In this document: in pieces, positions 42,684 to 52,176 of the stretch
How the letters are laid out: the number at the start of each line of letters is the position of its first letter
Position numbering within the stretch: position 1 is the first letter of the stretch
Origin: Kribbella caucasensis
GTDB lineage: Bacteria > Actinomycetota > Actinomycetes > Propionibacteriales > Kribbellaceae
Direction of reading: 5' to 3'
NCBI RefSeq assembly: GCF_004361855.1
Contig: NZ_SNWQ01000003.1
Location: 248,001 to 312,000 of the forward strand
Length of the DNA: 64,000 nt
The notes under the pieces: generated by a model
What the model saw: only the letters and a program-made list of their open reading frames with translations
Told to the model about the DNA's origin: nothing
The model's database searches: none
Program-made: the position numbers and the translations under genes

Positions 42684-44609
42684 ATGACGGCTGGGCGGGT
42701 TGTGTTGGATGCGCAGGCGCTCTGGCAACGACTGGTCGAGGGGGAATATCTCCGTCCGAAGACGTACGACGCTGATCTGCTCGATCAGTTGCCGCTGGCA
42801 ATGGGGCTGCCGTCCGGCCAAGCGATCGAGGTCGCGCTTGCCGGTGTCCCGGCGCAAGATCTCGTCCGGTGCTTGCTTGAAATCGCCGAGCCCTTCGCGG
42901 AGATGTTGGCTGATCTCCTGCGACTGTATGCGGAAGTAGGTGCACGTACCGCGGACCGGGAGAATCTACGGCTGAAGTTCGACTTCGGCAACGGCCATCC
43001 GCTCGACCTTCTCTTGAGCGCGTTCCGGGAGCAGGTGGAGCACATCCAGCGAGTCGTGGTCGCGCGACAGGCACGCATTTGGACAGCCGAGACCCTGTGG
43101 GACCTACGCGCGATGGTTGATCGCCAACCGGGCTCGCCTCCAGTCGACCACGAGCAGTTTCGCGTGTGGAAGACGGAATACGACGACAGACGGTGGCCAA
43201 CTAGTGTCCCGCGACCGGATGACACGGGCATCGCAGCGGCCGACGAGGTCGTCAGGCGTTGCGTCGGAGTGGTCGAGTTGTTCCTGCATGATGCGAGGCG
43301 CTTGGCGGACGATCGCAACATCCCAGCCGCGAGGTGGGTCGCTGCTTCGGAGGATGCTCTGCCGCCGGCGCCGGGGGTCGTCCTTTCGCTCCGCGATGTG
43401 GCCTGGGCCGACAGCGACCACTGGCCAGCGGCGATGCTCGAGGGCCTGTTCCGGTTTGCCGATGTGGTGCGCGAGCATGCGGCTACCGATCGAGATGCCG
43501 CCGAGCGCTTCGCCGCTGAGGTGGCTGGAGTTGTCGGTGATCACATCAGCGCCCAGCCGCAGACGAGTCTGAACGTCGAGGAAGACGTCAACCGGTTAGT
43601 CGATCTGTTGAGCCTTCCGGTCTGGGGAAAACGGCACGAGATGTACTCGGCATGGGTGCTCACGGAGATCGTGGCCGCCATCGGCGTCAACCGAATCACG
43701 GTTCACGTCGTGGGCGGTGTCTTGGAGTTCAACTTTGCAGGCAGTCACCTCGCAACCATTTCCACTGCGGAAGGCCCGGTGGAGTTGTGGGCCGAACTGC
43801 GGTCGGCGTATGCGAAACCTGTCGGCCACGGACGTTCCAACGCCATCCAGCCTGACTATAGGATCAGCAGGCCACCAGTTACTGCGCCGGCGAGCGCATT
43901 GCTTGCCGTTGAATGCAAACAGTACTGGCAGAGTGTGCGTAAGAACGTCGCGGACGCGCTGGCCGACTACGCCGGCGGCCTCCCTAAGGCCCACGTTGTG
44001 GTCGCCTCGCACGGCAAGGTCAGCGATGCAGTCATGGACAAGCTCACGCCCGACCAACGTGACCGATCGATCGCTGTCTCCGGACTCCGACCGAATGCAG
44101 GGGCACCGAACACCATCTTTCGACGCACTATTGCCGCCAAACTGCCGGCGAGACCACCCGAACCCGCCGAAGGCGGCGGGATAGCGCCGTCAACCCCACT
44201 CACCATCACCTTGACCTGGCCGAAGGTGGGTGTCGACCTCGACCTGCACGCGTGGATGCATTGGCCGGATGGTTCGAGCCAAGAGGTCAACTACAACACT
44301 CGCGGAGAGCCGTCGGCATCTCCAGCCTGGCTGGACCGCGACGACCGCGACGGCAGAGCGCCAGAGTGCATCACCGTCAGCAGTCCCGTGACCGCGGCCG
44401 ACGTCTGGGTACATGCATTCGGTGGGGTAGAGGGCGTCGCACTATCGGGAGCGACAGTCTCCCTGCGTGGGCCGCGGATCGACGTCACCGTTCCTTGCCC
44501 GTCTGCCGGTCCAGGCGAAGCGACCCATGAATGGTGGCATGTGGCAACAGTTCGTGGCGGGGCAGCGGTCGAGATCGTCGGGCAGTTGGATGGCGCCGGG
44601 CCGAGCTAG
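42684..44609 (+). CDS. PD-(D/E)XK-like nuclease fused to a YfaP-like domain
   Basis: From the ATG at 42684 the protein has 641 residues. Residues 1-320 are helical and unrecognised (VRCLLEIAEPFAEMLADLLR, DEVVRRCVGVVELFLHDARR). A restriction-like core follows: LEFNFAGSHLA, NAIQPDYRISR (Asp391) and ALLAVECKQYWQSV (Glu410, Lys412), then DALADYAGGLPKAHVVVASH. This is the D-(E)xK active site. The C-terminal 130 residues contain LTWPKVGVDLDLHAWMHWPD and VWVHAFGGVEGV, the DLDLH pattern of YfaP-like beta-sandwich domains. The combination suggests a DNA-targeting defence effector; I know of no named system with this architecture. Confidence 0.6.
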   Translation: MTAGRVVLDAQALWQRLVEGEYLRPKTYDADLLDQLPLAMGLPSGQAIEVALAGVPAQDLVRCLLEIAEPFAEMLADLLRLYAEVGARTADRENLRLKFDFGNGHPLDLLLSAFREQVEHIQRVVVARQARIWTAETLWDLRAMVDRQPGSPPVDHEQFRVWKTEYDDRRWPTSVPRPDDTGIAAADEVVRRCVGVVELFLHDARRLADDRNIPAARWVAASEDALPPAPGVVLSLRDVAWADSDHWPAAMLEGLFRFADVVREHAATDRDAAERFAAEVAGVVGDHISAQPQTSLNVEEDVNRLVDLLSLPVWGKRHEMYSAWVLTEIVAAIGVNRITVHVVGGVLEFNFAGSHLATISTAEGPVELWAELRSAYAKPVGHGRSNAIQPDYRISRPPVTAPASALLAVECKQYWQSVRKNVADALADYAGGLPKAHVVVASHGKVSDAVMDKLTPDQRDRSIAVSGLRPNAGAPNTIFRRTIAAKLPARPPEPAEGGGIAPSTPLTITLTWPKVGVDLDLHAWMHWPDGSSQEVNYNTRGEPSASPAWLDRDDRDGRAPECITVSSPVTAADVWVHAFGGVEGVALSGATVSLRGPRIDVTVPCPSAGPGEATHEWWHVATVRGGAAVEIVGQLDGAGPS

Positions 44610-44613
44610 ATCA

Positions 44614-45165
44614 TTAGGCCGTCCCGACGGCTGTCAGGACGACAGGTACGGCGACGATGATCAGCCAGGTGATGGCGAAGGCGATCAGGGTGAACTTGGT
44701 GAGGGCACAGATCTGTCCTGCGCGTGTTTGGGGCTGGAGGTCGTTCGTGGCGTCGTCGGCTGCGGAGAGGGCGGAGAGCAAGAGCAGGTCCTCCGCGATA
44801 TCGAGCACGCCCGCCAGTACGGCGGCGATGGCAACAGCCAGCCCGATCCCCTCCGCCCAGTGCCACGTCTGGTTTCCGATAGTGTCTGCCGAGACCCAGG
44901 CGGGAATCGCGAGCAGTCCTACGTAGCCGATGATGAACGGGAAGTCGGCATAGAGGTTCCGCTTGGCTGCGTGACGACCGGCGAGGCCCCACATGGTGAG
45001 GATCTCGCGTGACTTCGCAGTGGTTCCGGCCAGTTCGAAGGCGACGATGCCGGGTCCGCCGGTTTGGCGGAGTGTGGCTGCTTGTTGGGCCATTGACCGG
45101 CTTGCCAGCAGCAGGACGAGTCCGCTGGCGACGAGGCCAGCGACCCAGGATGCGGTGAACATCAT
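44614..45165 (-). CDS. Four-helix membrane protein coupled to the patatin gene
   Basis: This 183-residue protein has an N-terminal helix ASWVAGLVASGLVLLLASRS, middle helices DFPFIIGYVGLLAIPAWVS and EGIGLAVAIAAVLAGVLDIA, and a C-terminal FTLIAFAITWLIIVAVPVVL. No family is recognised. The ATG overlaps the stop of the patatin-like gene (ATGA), so the two are co-translated and probably act together at the membrane. It is convergent with the nuclease gene, with a four-base gap. Confidence 0.7.
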   Translation of the reverse strand: MMFTASWVAGLVASGLVLLLASRSMAQQAATLRQTGGPGIVAFELAGTTAKSREILTMWGLAGRHAAKRNLYADFPFIIGYVGLLAIPAWVSADTIGNQTWHWAEGIGLAVAIAAVLAGVLDIAEDLLLLSALSAADDATNDLQPQTRAGQICALTKFTLIAFAITWLIIVAVPVVLTAVGTA

Positions 45166-47057
45166 TGCCTGGGCAGGAGCCGCAGGAGCGGTTTCGGTCG
45201 TGGGACGCTGCCTGCGCTCGGTGGGTGCTTCTGTTGAGCTGAGTTGCGTGCATGCTGCATGAGCTTGTCGGTCAGGTCCCTTTCGCGCGTCGTCATCATT
45301 GGTCCACTGATGGGGTATCTCTTTGTTCTTGGGCCGTGCTGCGCAACGAAGTCGTGGTAGCCATCGGGTGGGCAGTAGTCGCTGTACATTCTGGTCAGCG
45401 CGTCGTCGATCTCCGACATCGCCACCCGGTACCTGATCCAGCGGTGCTGGTCGAAGTCGAAGTCGTCGAATAGTTTGGCCGCCTCGGCGCCGCGGTTTGC
45501 CAGGTCCTCGATCACCGTCGACGGCATCTTGAGGTTGATCCCACCCTCGCCGTGTCGTTGCCGGACGACGGCGATGCGGTCACGGAAGCCAGGCATGGTG
45601 ATCTGGGTGTTGTCGACCCAGTTCTGCATGGTGCGCACCACAGCGGCCAGGAAGCTCGGTACCGAGGTGATCGGATAGCTCGGCGGCAGCATGCCACTGG
45701 CGCCGGCGGACGGTCGCCAGACGGGTGCGTCGAAGTCGGGATGAGCTTGGCTGAGGTTGATCCCGAACGTTGGACGGGTTGGCCAGTGCGTATCGAAGAA
45801 GTGCATGGGGAAGTTGCTGGAGATGCCGCCGTCGGAGAACCAGACCTCGATCAGCTTCCGCTTGCCGGATTGCCGAGTCCAGTCGACACAGTACAGCGGG
45901 ACCGCGCTGATCAGGCCGGGGAAGCTCAGGCTGATTCGGGCTGCCACGACGACAGGCAGGTCCCAGGCGTTCGGTACGGCGTACACCGCGCTGCCGCCGT
46001 GGTGGGGGCACTTCATTGAGATGTTCACTTTGACCTGCCCGGTGCTGTCGATCTTGTCGGCCGCTGCTGCAGAGCACTGGACCATGTGGTTGACGATGCT
46101 GTCCGGGAAGTACGTGCGCAAACATTCGCAGCAGAAAAAGAAGGTTCGGTCGCTGAACGGGAACTTGTACGGTCGGCGATGGGTCAGGTTGGTCGTCATC
46201 ACCTCGAGGTCGATGGCACGCTCCTTCGCGGCCAGGATCCTCTCCTCCGGCAGTACGCGCCGCTTGGTTTTGTCCTTAGCCGCGATCACCTGCTGCATTG
46301 CGACCGCCTGCGGACCCCACAGATGTCCGATGGTCAGCGGGCCGGTGCCTGGTGCCAGGCCGGCGAGGGAGTCGATCTGGGCGCTGAGCCAATCGGTCAG
46401 CGGAGCCTGGCCGACGCTCGGGTCGGTGCTGTGGCCGTCGCAGAGTCCGTAGCCATTGGCAACAATTTTCCTGAGGGTTCTTCTGCAGAAGACGACAGCC
46501 GCGACCACGAACCCAACCGCAAGCGCTCCCGGGAGCCAGACCACGGTGCCCGCAGCGACGCCGAGCCAGTCGCGCAGGCCGTGCGGTGCGCCTCGGCTCG
46601 TGACCGTGACGGCGAACCCCGGAACCAATAGAAGCAGCGTCACGGATGCGAGAACTATGCTCGTGCGCCTGACGACCTGCAGCAGCGACGCCCACACCTT
46701 CCGGCTGGTGGACCACGCCGGTTCGAGCCAGGCCGACAGGATCGAGAACGCCGGCTTCGTACCGGGCGACGGCTGGAAGAGCCCTGAGAGGTTGGCCCCC
46801 AGTTCCGTCGGAATGTCCTGCAATGCGGCAAAGCCACCTTGGCCCCGGCCATACTCGGCGGCGGCCGTCAACGCGGCGGCGATCGCGCCGGCTGAAGCAC
46901 CACCGACCCGACGGAGCCGATAGGTCTCCGAGAGTTTCGTAGCGGCGCGCGGATAGATGACTCCGCTGCTGATGCCGCCCTTCATGATCAAGTCGCAGTC
47001 GCGAAGTGGCAGTCCACCGACTGCGGCCGTGGCATGCGTGTCGCCTTGTTCAGCCAT
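45162..47057 (-). CDS. Patatin-like phospholipase with two membrane helices
   Basis: This 631-residue protein has the patatin core split around an insertion. The oxyanion loop and nucleophile elbow are at the N-terminus (DLIMKGGISSGVIYP; GGASAG with Ser55), and the catalytic Asp is in EVWFSDGGISSNFP (Asp409). Between them lie two membrane helices (about 133-153 and 169-191) and a cysteine-rich segment FFFCCECLRTYFP with CPHHGGS that could bind zinc. Patatins cleave membrane phospholipids and are effectors in several anti-phage systems (for example CapV in CBASS). No cyclase gene is nearby, so the trigger here is unknown. Confidence 0.82.
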   Translation of the reverse strand: MAEQGDTHATAAVGGLPLRDCDLIMKGGISSGVIYPRAATKLSETYRLRRVGGASAGAIAAALTAAAEYGRGQGGFAALQDIPTELGANLSGLFQPSPGTKPAFSILSAWLEPAWSTSRKVWASLLQVVRRTSIVLASVTLLLLVPGFAVTVTSRGAPHGLRDWLGVAAGTVVWLPGALAVGFVVAAVVFCRRTLRKIVANGYGLCDGHSTDPSVGQAPLTDWLSAQIDSLAGLAPGTGPLTIGHLWGPQAVAMQQVIAAKDKTKRRVLPEERILAAKERAIDLEVMTTNLTHRRPYKFPFSDRTFFFCCECLRTYFPDSIVNHMVQCSAAAADKIDSTGQVKVNISMKCPHHGGSAVYAVPNAWDLPVVVAARISLSFPGLISAVPLYCVDWTRQSGKRKLIEVWFSDGGISSNFPMHFFDTHWPTRPTFGINLSQAHPDFDAPVWRPSAGASGMLPPSYPITSVPSFLAAVVRTMQNWVDNTQITMPGFRDRIAVVRQRHGEGGINLKMPSTVIEDLANRGAEAAKLFDDFDFDQHRWIRYRVAMSEIDDALTRMYSDYCPPDGYHDFVAQHGPRTKRYPISGPMMTTRERDLTDKLMQHARNSAQQKHPPSAGSVPRPKPLLRLLPRQ

Positions 47058-47249
47058 TTGAATTCCCCCTTGAGCAGAAGTTGGGCCGCGGCTGGATCGC
47101 GATTGGCCCGCTGTTCCTCCCCAGCCCCAGACTGCGCTCTGCTCGCAATCCGGTCAACGTCCCGCGTTGGTTCTCGGAGTCCGCTCGGGCCGGCCCGGTC
47201 TCCATCGGTTCCGCTTTCATGTGCTTCAGGCCTTGAGATAGTTGATCTG

Positions 47250-50200
47250 GTGCAGAAAGCATTGCCTCGGGATCTGCCGACGCCCGCCCGAGCTGACATC
47301 GCAATAGATGACACATTGTTACCTGGTGCGGTCCAACCATGGCGTTTTGGCGATTTGCTGGGCACCATGCTCAGCATGGCGGACCACTATTCGGCCGAGG
47401 CGGCCAGCTTTCGTCTGTTCTCTCGACCCGGCGTGCCTTCGTGGCGTGAGGCGCAGCTAGGTGCGCTCGGTGCTTTGCTGGCGCACTGGTCGATTCATGA
47501 CAGTCAAGCGGCCCTTGTTGCAATTCCTACGGGAAGCGGTAAGAGCGCGATTGCGACTGCCGTGCCGTACTTGTTGCGTGCCCGTCGCGTGTTGGTCGTC
47601 GTGCCGAGCAAGCAGCTGCGCGAACAGTTGGCAGCATCTTTCGAAGGTGAAGACGTCCTTCGAAGGATCGATGCACTCGACGGCGAATGTCGCGCGCGGC
47701 CGAAGGTCGTCGAGGTGAGAGGAAGGAAACTGCATTGGGAGGACCTGGCTGAGGCCGATGTAGTCGTTGCACTGCCGGATTCGATCAGCCCCGTGCACCA
47801 CGAGGGACACCTTCCACCGCGCGATCTGTTCGACGTCATTGTGGTGGACGAAGCACATCACGCTCCCGCGCCCACCTGGCGGGCGATCCTGGATTACTGG
47901 ACGGACGCGCGAGGAGTGCTCCTGAGTGCCACACCTCGGCGCAGGGATGGCCAGCGCCTGCCTGGCGACGTTGTTTTTCACTACCCGCTGAGGCGAGCGA
48001 TTGAAGACGGTGCCTACAAGCCGGTTGTGTCGGACGTGTTACCAATGCCCGTTCCCGGGACGAAGTCCGCTTGTGATGACGCCATCGTCGCCCGGATCCT
48101 GCAACTACTCGCGCAGCCCGAGCACGGGAGCAGCGCGCTCCTCGTACGAGCAGAGTCGGAGCGGCGCGCTCGCGAACTTGCAGAGATTTACAGTGCGGCG
48201 GGACAACCGGTTGAGGTACTTGTCTCTCGACTGCCCGAACGTGAGAAGTCCCGGATCGTGGAGGGCTTGCAAACGGGCTCGATCCGCGCGGTAGCGGTGG
48301 TCGGCATGCTCGGTGAAGGCTTTGACCTGGCGCGGCTACGGCTGGCCGCCTATCACGACAAGCACAAGTCCTTGAGCTCCACTGTTCAGTTGATAGGACG
48401 GCTGGTGCGTCCCAGCCCGCGGTTCCCCCAGCCTTCCGTGTTGGTGACCGTCCAGGACACCGACGTGTACCCGGCACTGAGGGGTGCGGTGAAGTCGCTG
48501 TGGGAGGAAGACAGTGACTGGTCCGTCCTGCTTCCGAGGATTGCAGACGACCAGATTGAACGCACGGTTGCTGACCGTCGGTTCGCCGAGCGGCTCGAAG
48601 CTGCGCCGGCAGAGTTGGCTGTCGACGCGATCCATCCGATGGTCGCAGCCAGGGTTTACGAAGCGCGCCAGAACGATTGGAAACCATGCTTCGTGAACGG
48701 CGATCTCCCGGATGCCATCGCCGTCGGCCGGATGCTGCGAGGCAAGCAGATCTACTACGCATCCGTTACACCGGACCAGCAGACGCTCATGGTAATCACT
48801 CAAGCCGCGACAGGCCCGAGATGGCACATGGATCCCGGACTTGACAGCCACGAATACGAACTTCACCTGATTACCTGGGTTCCGGCAAAGAAGAGCCATG
48901 AGCAGGGACTCCTGCTGGTCAACGGCGAGAACGGCCAGGTCACCAACGAACTGTTGAAGGCACTCGGCGTTGAGCGTGAACACTTGCGGATCGCCGATCC
49001 CGCGCTTCTGCAAGGCGCCTTCGACACACTTCCCCGACTCTCGGTGTCCAACGTCGGCGTGCGAAACACCTATGCCGGAGGCCGAGGTGCGCCCACATAC
49101 AAAACCTTCGCGGGCAGTGGAGTCGACCGCGGACTCAGAGAAGCAGACACAGCTCAAGCCGCGATCGGTCACGCGATGGCCCAGGTAGAAGAGGAAAATT
49201 CAACCTACACCACAGGTATTGCGACCGCGAAGGCCAAGTTCTGGGAAGCGCGCAACGTCCCACTCCGCCTGTATCAGGACCTCCTGAACGACTTCGCGGA
49301 GCGCTACTGGTCGACCGAGCTCGCGGCGAACCCGCTTCTACCCGATGTTGCGCGCGGGCTGCGCCTGGCCAAGTTTCCGTCCGGCGACGTGGTCCTGGTT
49401 GAGCTCAACCCCGATCTGATCGGTCGCGGCTGGACTGTGGCGAACGGGACACCGCTGGAAACTGTTGACATCGAGCTGGACACCAGCGCCGCCAGGACCG
49501 CCGACGTCTTTCCGCTCAAGGCGACAGATCAACTTCGAAATGAAGTGATCTGGCGTGGTCACCAGGATGTTCTCGGAGACTTCCATGACGCCCAAGACAC
49601 GCCTCCGTGCATAGCGCAGCGCGGCTGGGCAACGAGGAGATCCTTCTCGGAACTCCTGGATCTGCAGCCACCGAACATCTATTTCTATGATGGCACGACT
49701 GTCCACGGCGGGTTGAAGTACGAGCCAGTCTCGCCCATGAGGACGTTGCCTTCGGTGAAGACTCTCAAGCCGAGTTGGGCAGGCGTCGACATCACCGCCG
49801 AGACCGACGCCACTGCTGCGGAGCACGGCAATGGAATCTCGGTCCAAAGTGCGGTCGCTGACCAGATCGCGGCAACGCCGACGTCGTACGCGCGGCGCTG
49901 GATACTGGGCAACGATGGTGGTGGCGAGCTGGCAGACGTCATCGTCCTGGAGGTAGATCACGGCAGACGGGCAAGGATCGCTCTATGGCACGTCAAGCCG
50001 GCAGGCACAGCAACTCCAGCGGTTCGAGTGAGCGAGATGCAGGTGGTTGTGGCACAGGCCATCAAGAGTCGCCGCTGGCTCACCGACCTCTCTCTATGGG
50101 AGGAGATGGGCAAGAGGCTGACTGGCGAGGCAAGCCCACGACTTACGATCATCGAAGGCAGTGAACGGCTTCTCCGCGTGCTTCTCGGCATAAACCCGGC

Positions 50201-50402
50201 GCATCGGTCATGGGCGCTGAACCAGAACACTCGGCTCGTGCGCGGCGAGGTGGTGATCGTGCAGCCTGGACTCTCCTGGGCCGCGCTGCAGAACCGCTTG
50301 GGCCATGCTGATCTCAGTGCGCAGCAGGTGCGCGACCTGCTAGCTGTGTTCGATGACGCGGTCGGGCAGAGAGGGGGAACGACCGTTGTTTGTTCGGACT
50401 AG
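47250..50402 (+). CDS. Large SF2 helicase with nuclease-like C-terminus
   Basis: Taken from the GTG at 47250 the product is 1050 residues; the true start is uncertain because no strong ribosome site is seen. Motif I AIPTGSGKSAIA (93-99), motif II VVDEAHHAP (DEAH 200-203), motif III LSATPRR and motif VI QLIGRLVRPS are all present. The C-terminal part has ELADVIVLEVDHGRRARIAL, then WHVKPAG and EMQVVVAQAIKSRRWLTDLS. This resembles the D...HxK restriction-like domain attached to some defence helicases. It diverges from the patatin gene; their 5' ends nearly touch. Confidence 0.75.
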   Translation: MQKALPRDLPTPARADIAIDDTLLPGAVQPWRFGDLLGTMLSMADHYSAEAASFRLFSRPGVPSWREAQLGALGALLAHWSIHDSQAALVAIPTGSGKSAIATAVPYLLRARRVLVVVPSKQLREQLAASFEGEDVLRRIDALDGECRARPKVVEVRGRKLHWEDLAEADVVVALPDSISPVHHEGHLPPRDLFDVIVVDEAHHAPAPTWRAILDYWTDARGVLLSATPRRRDGQRLPGDVVFHYPLRRAIEDGAYKPVVSDVLPMPVPGTKSACDDAIVARILQLLAQPEHGSSALLVRAESERRARELAEIYSAAGQPVEVLVSRLPEREKSRIVEGLQTGSIRAVAVVGMLGEGFDLARLRLAAYHDKHKSLSSTVQLIGRLVRPSPRFPQPSVLVTVQDTDVYPALRGAVKSLWEEDSDWSVLLPRIADDQIERTVADRRFAERLEAAPAELAVDAIHPMVAARVYEARQNDWKPCFVNGDLPDAIAVGRMLRGKQIYYASVTPDQQTLMVITQAATGPRWHMDPGLDSHEYELHLITWVPAKKSHEQGLLLVNGENGQVTNELLKALGVEREHLRIADPALLQGAFDTLPRLSVSNVGVRNTYAGGRGAPTYKTFAGSGVDRGLREADTAQAAIGHAMAQVEEENSTYTTGIATAKAKFWEARNVPLRLYQDLLNDFAERYWSTELAANPLLPDVARGLRLAKFPSGDVVLVELNPDLIGRGWTVANGTPLETVDIELDTSAARTADVFPLKATDQLRNEVIWRGHQDVLGDFHDAQDTPPCIAQRGWATRRSFSELLDLQPPNIYFYDGTTVHGGLKYEPVSPMRTLPSVKTLKPSWAGVDITAETDATAAEHGNGISVQSAVADQIAATPTSYARRWILGNDGGGELADVIVLEVDHGRRARIALWHVKPAGTATPAVRVSEMQVVVAQAIKSRRWLTDLSLWEEMGKRLTGEASPRLTIIEGSERLLRVLLGINPAHRSWALNQNTRLVRGEVVIVQPGLSWAALQNRLGHADLSAQQVRDLLAVFDDAVGQRGGTTVVCSD

Positions 50403-50535
50403 CGTTAGTCGATGAATAGACGCAGAGTCAGCCGGCATGCCGGAGCGCGACCGAGTCGGTGTCGGCGTAGTCCGCGAGAGTCGATACGCCAGCGCGGCTG
50501 GCGAACGCCGTATCTGCACTCGCATGTACGGCGTG

Positions 50536-50925
50536 CTACCTGAGCCATCTGTTATCCGGTTGGCATGGCTCCTCCGTTACTCTGGGGGACGTAGGCGTGG
50601 ACGGGTGCAGGTCGAACGTCACCCGTGCCGGAGCCGCCGGGTCGTACCTGATCGGGATTCGCCGCCCCGCGTGCGGAACCGCTCCGGTGAGCGGAAACTG
50701 CACGTCGGTTTGAATGAGTGACGTGCCGACCGAGAAGCGGACCCGCAGGAACGTGCGATTACCGGCACGCAGCGTCGAGCTCACCTCAGCGTTCAACCGG
50801 CGCCAGTGTGCGAGCTCGATGTCTGAGTTCGAACTGTCACCACGTCCGGCAGTCCGGCTGAAGATGACCGGCACGCCGACTGCCACACCTAACCCGGCGA
50901 AAACTATGAGCTCGCCAGCCGCCAG
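50536..50925 (-). CDS. DUF3592-like membrane protein, probable CTG start
   Basis: The soluble part (RVRFSVGTSLIQTDVQFPLT; GRRIPIRYDPAAPARVTFD) fits DUF3592 domains, which normally follow a membrane helix. The only GTG at 50886 would cut that helix in half. A perfect AGGAGG at 50940-50935 lies nine bases before CTG at 50925, which gives LAAGELIVFAGLGVAVGVPV as a complete helix. A CTG start is therefore favoured. Function of the family is unknown. Confidence 0.5.
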   Translation of the reverse strand: MAAGELIVFAGLGVAVGVPVIFSRTAGRGDSSNSDIELAHWRRLNAEVSSTLRAGNRTFLRVRFSVGTSLIQTDVQFPLTGAVPHAGRRIPIRYDPAAPARVTFDLHPSTPTSPRVTEEPCQPDNRWLR

Positions 50926-51196
50926 CCGTCTGCACCTCCTCTGGCGGACAGTGTCACGGCTCCGAGCCGGGTGCGAACTTCCAGGTGAGCGTCGAGACCA
51001 GCCACCGTCCTTCTGCGTCCGGATCCAGTCCTAGGGTCACAGCACGAGCATTGGAACGCCGATGTAACGTCGCGCTCCACTTCGGCAATGTTTGCACCGG
51101 GGCTTATGGGCCGTCTTCAAGAGGTTGCCGGTGACGGCTGGCCTCGGGCGGTCCGCGGCTGACTGACGTCGAGCGTCAAGGAATGGATCACTGACG

Positions 51197-52176
51197 ATGG
51201 CCTTCCAAGGAAAGTCCAAGCGCGTACCGCAGCAGTTTCCTTCACCCGAGGAGCTGTATCTCAGCGGCACCTTGCCCCGTACGACCGAAGCCGTCGATGG
51301 CCTCTGGCTGCACCAGGGGGATGTCATCCGGGCCTACGCCGAGCACCCACCTCAGCACCCCTGACCTCGCTCTTGAGCTGCCGACCGGGTCGGGCAAGAC
51401 GCTGCCGGGCCTTCTCATTGGCGAGTGGGTGCGTCGCATGGGCGAAGGTCCTGTCATCTGCGCGACCCCGACCAAGCAACTGGCGCGCCAGGTTCTCGCG
51501 ACGGCGCAGCGCGAAGGTGTGCCCGGGGTCCTGCTGATCGGAAGTCACAAGACCTGGGAAACGGCAGACGAAATTGCGGTCGAAGGCGGCGAGGCGATCG
51601 GTATCGCAACGTACAGCGCCATCTTCAACAGCAGCCCCAAGCTCCCTGAACCGCGCCTCGTGATCTTCGACGACGCGCACGCCGGAGAGCAGTTCGTTGA
51701 TGAGGAGTACGGCATAACCATCCGGCGCCACGAGAACGTCGGCGCGTACCTTCTCGTTCTTGAAGCGCTGTCGCCGTTCCTGTCCGGCTTGTTGCTTCAA
51801 CGGCTCCGAGGCGAGCCTGACCCCGGTGCTCACCACCAGGTTCGCCTGATGTTGCCCGCGGTCGATCCCGGTGCCCTGGCGAAGCTCGATGCCGCTTTGG
51901 CTCAACTTCCCGAGCCCTACAAGTTCGAGTTCGCCATGATTCGCTCCGGACTGGCGTCGTGCTGTACGTATCTCTCGTACGGCGGCATCCAGATCCGCCC
52001 GATGATCCCGCCGACGTTCGAGAATTGCGAAGAGGCATGCGGTGATTCGCGGCCTGGCAGTTGCGGGCTGCGATCCAAGTCAGCTACTTGGCGAGTCGCC
52101 CAGGTCAGCGGGGGGAAGGTTGAGCGCATCTGTGTCCGCGCCGTGATTCGACAACTGGGCTGCTGGGGTGGCGGGT
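51197..52176 (+). pseudogene. Second SF2 helicase, frameshifted and 3'-truncated
   Basis: The start MAFQGKSKRVPQQFPSPEEL leads to VDGLWLHQGDVIRAYAEH. One extra C near 51350 then shifts the frame, and the next part reads LSTPDLALELPTGSGKTLPG (motif I), PVICATPTKQLARQVLATAQ and PRLVIFDDAHAGEQF (DDAH motif II). Homology to a helicase stops near 52025; the rest of the frame is not helicase-like and overlaps the 3' end of the relaxase gene. The second RecA domain is missing. It is a remnant bordering the relaxase module. Confidence 0.72.

Noticed and set aside
45162..47057. CBASS assignment for the patatin gene
   Set aside because: No CD-NTase, Cap2/Cap3 or other CBASS gene is near.
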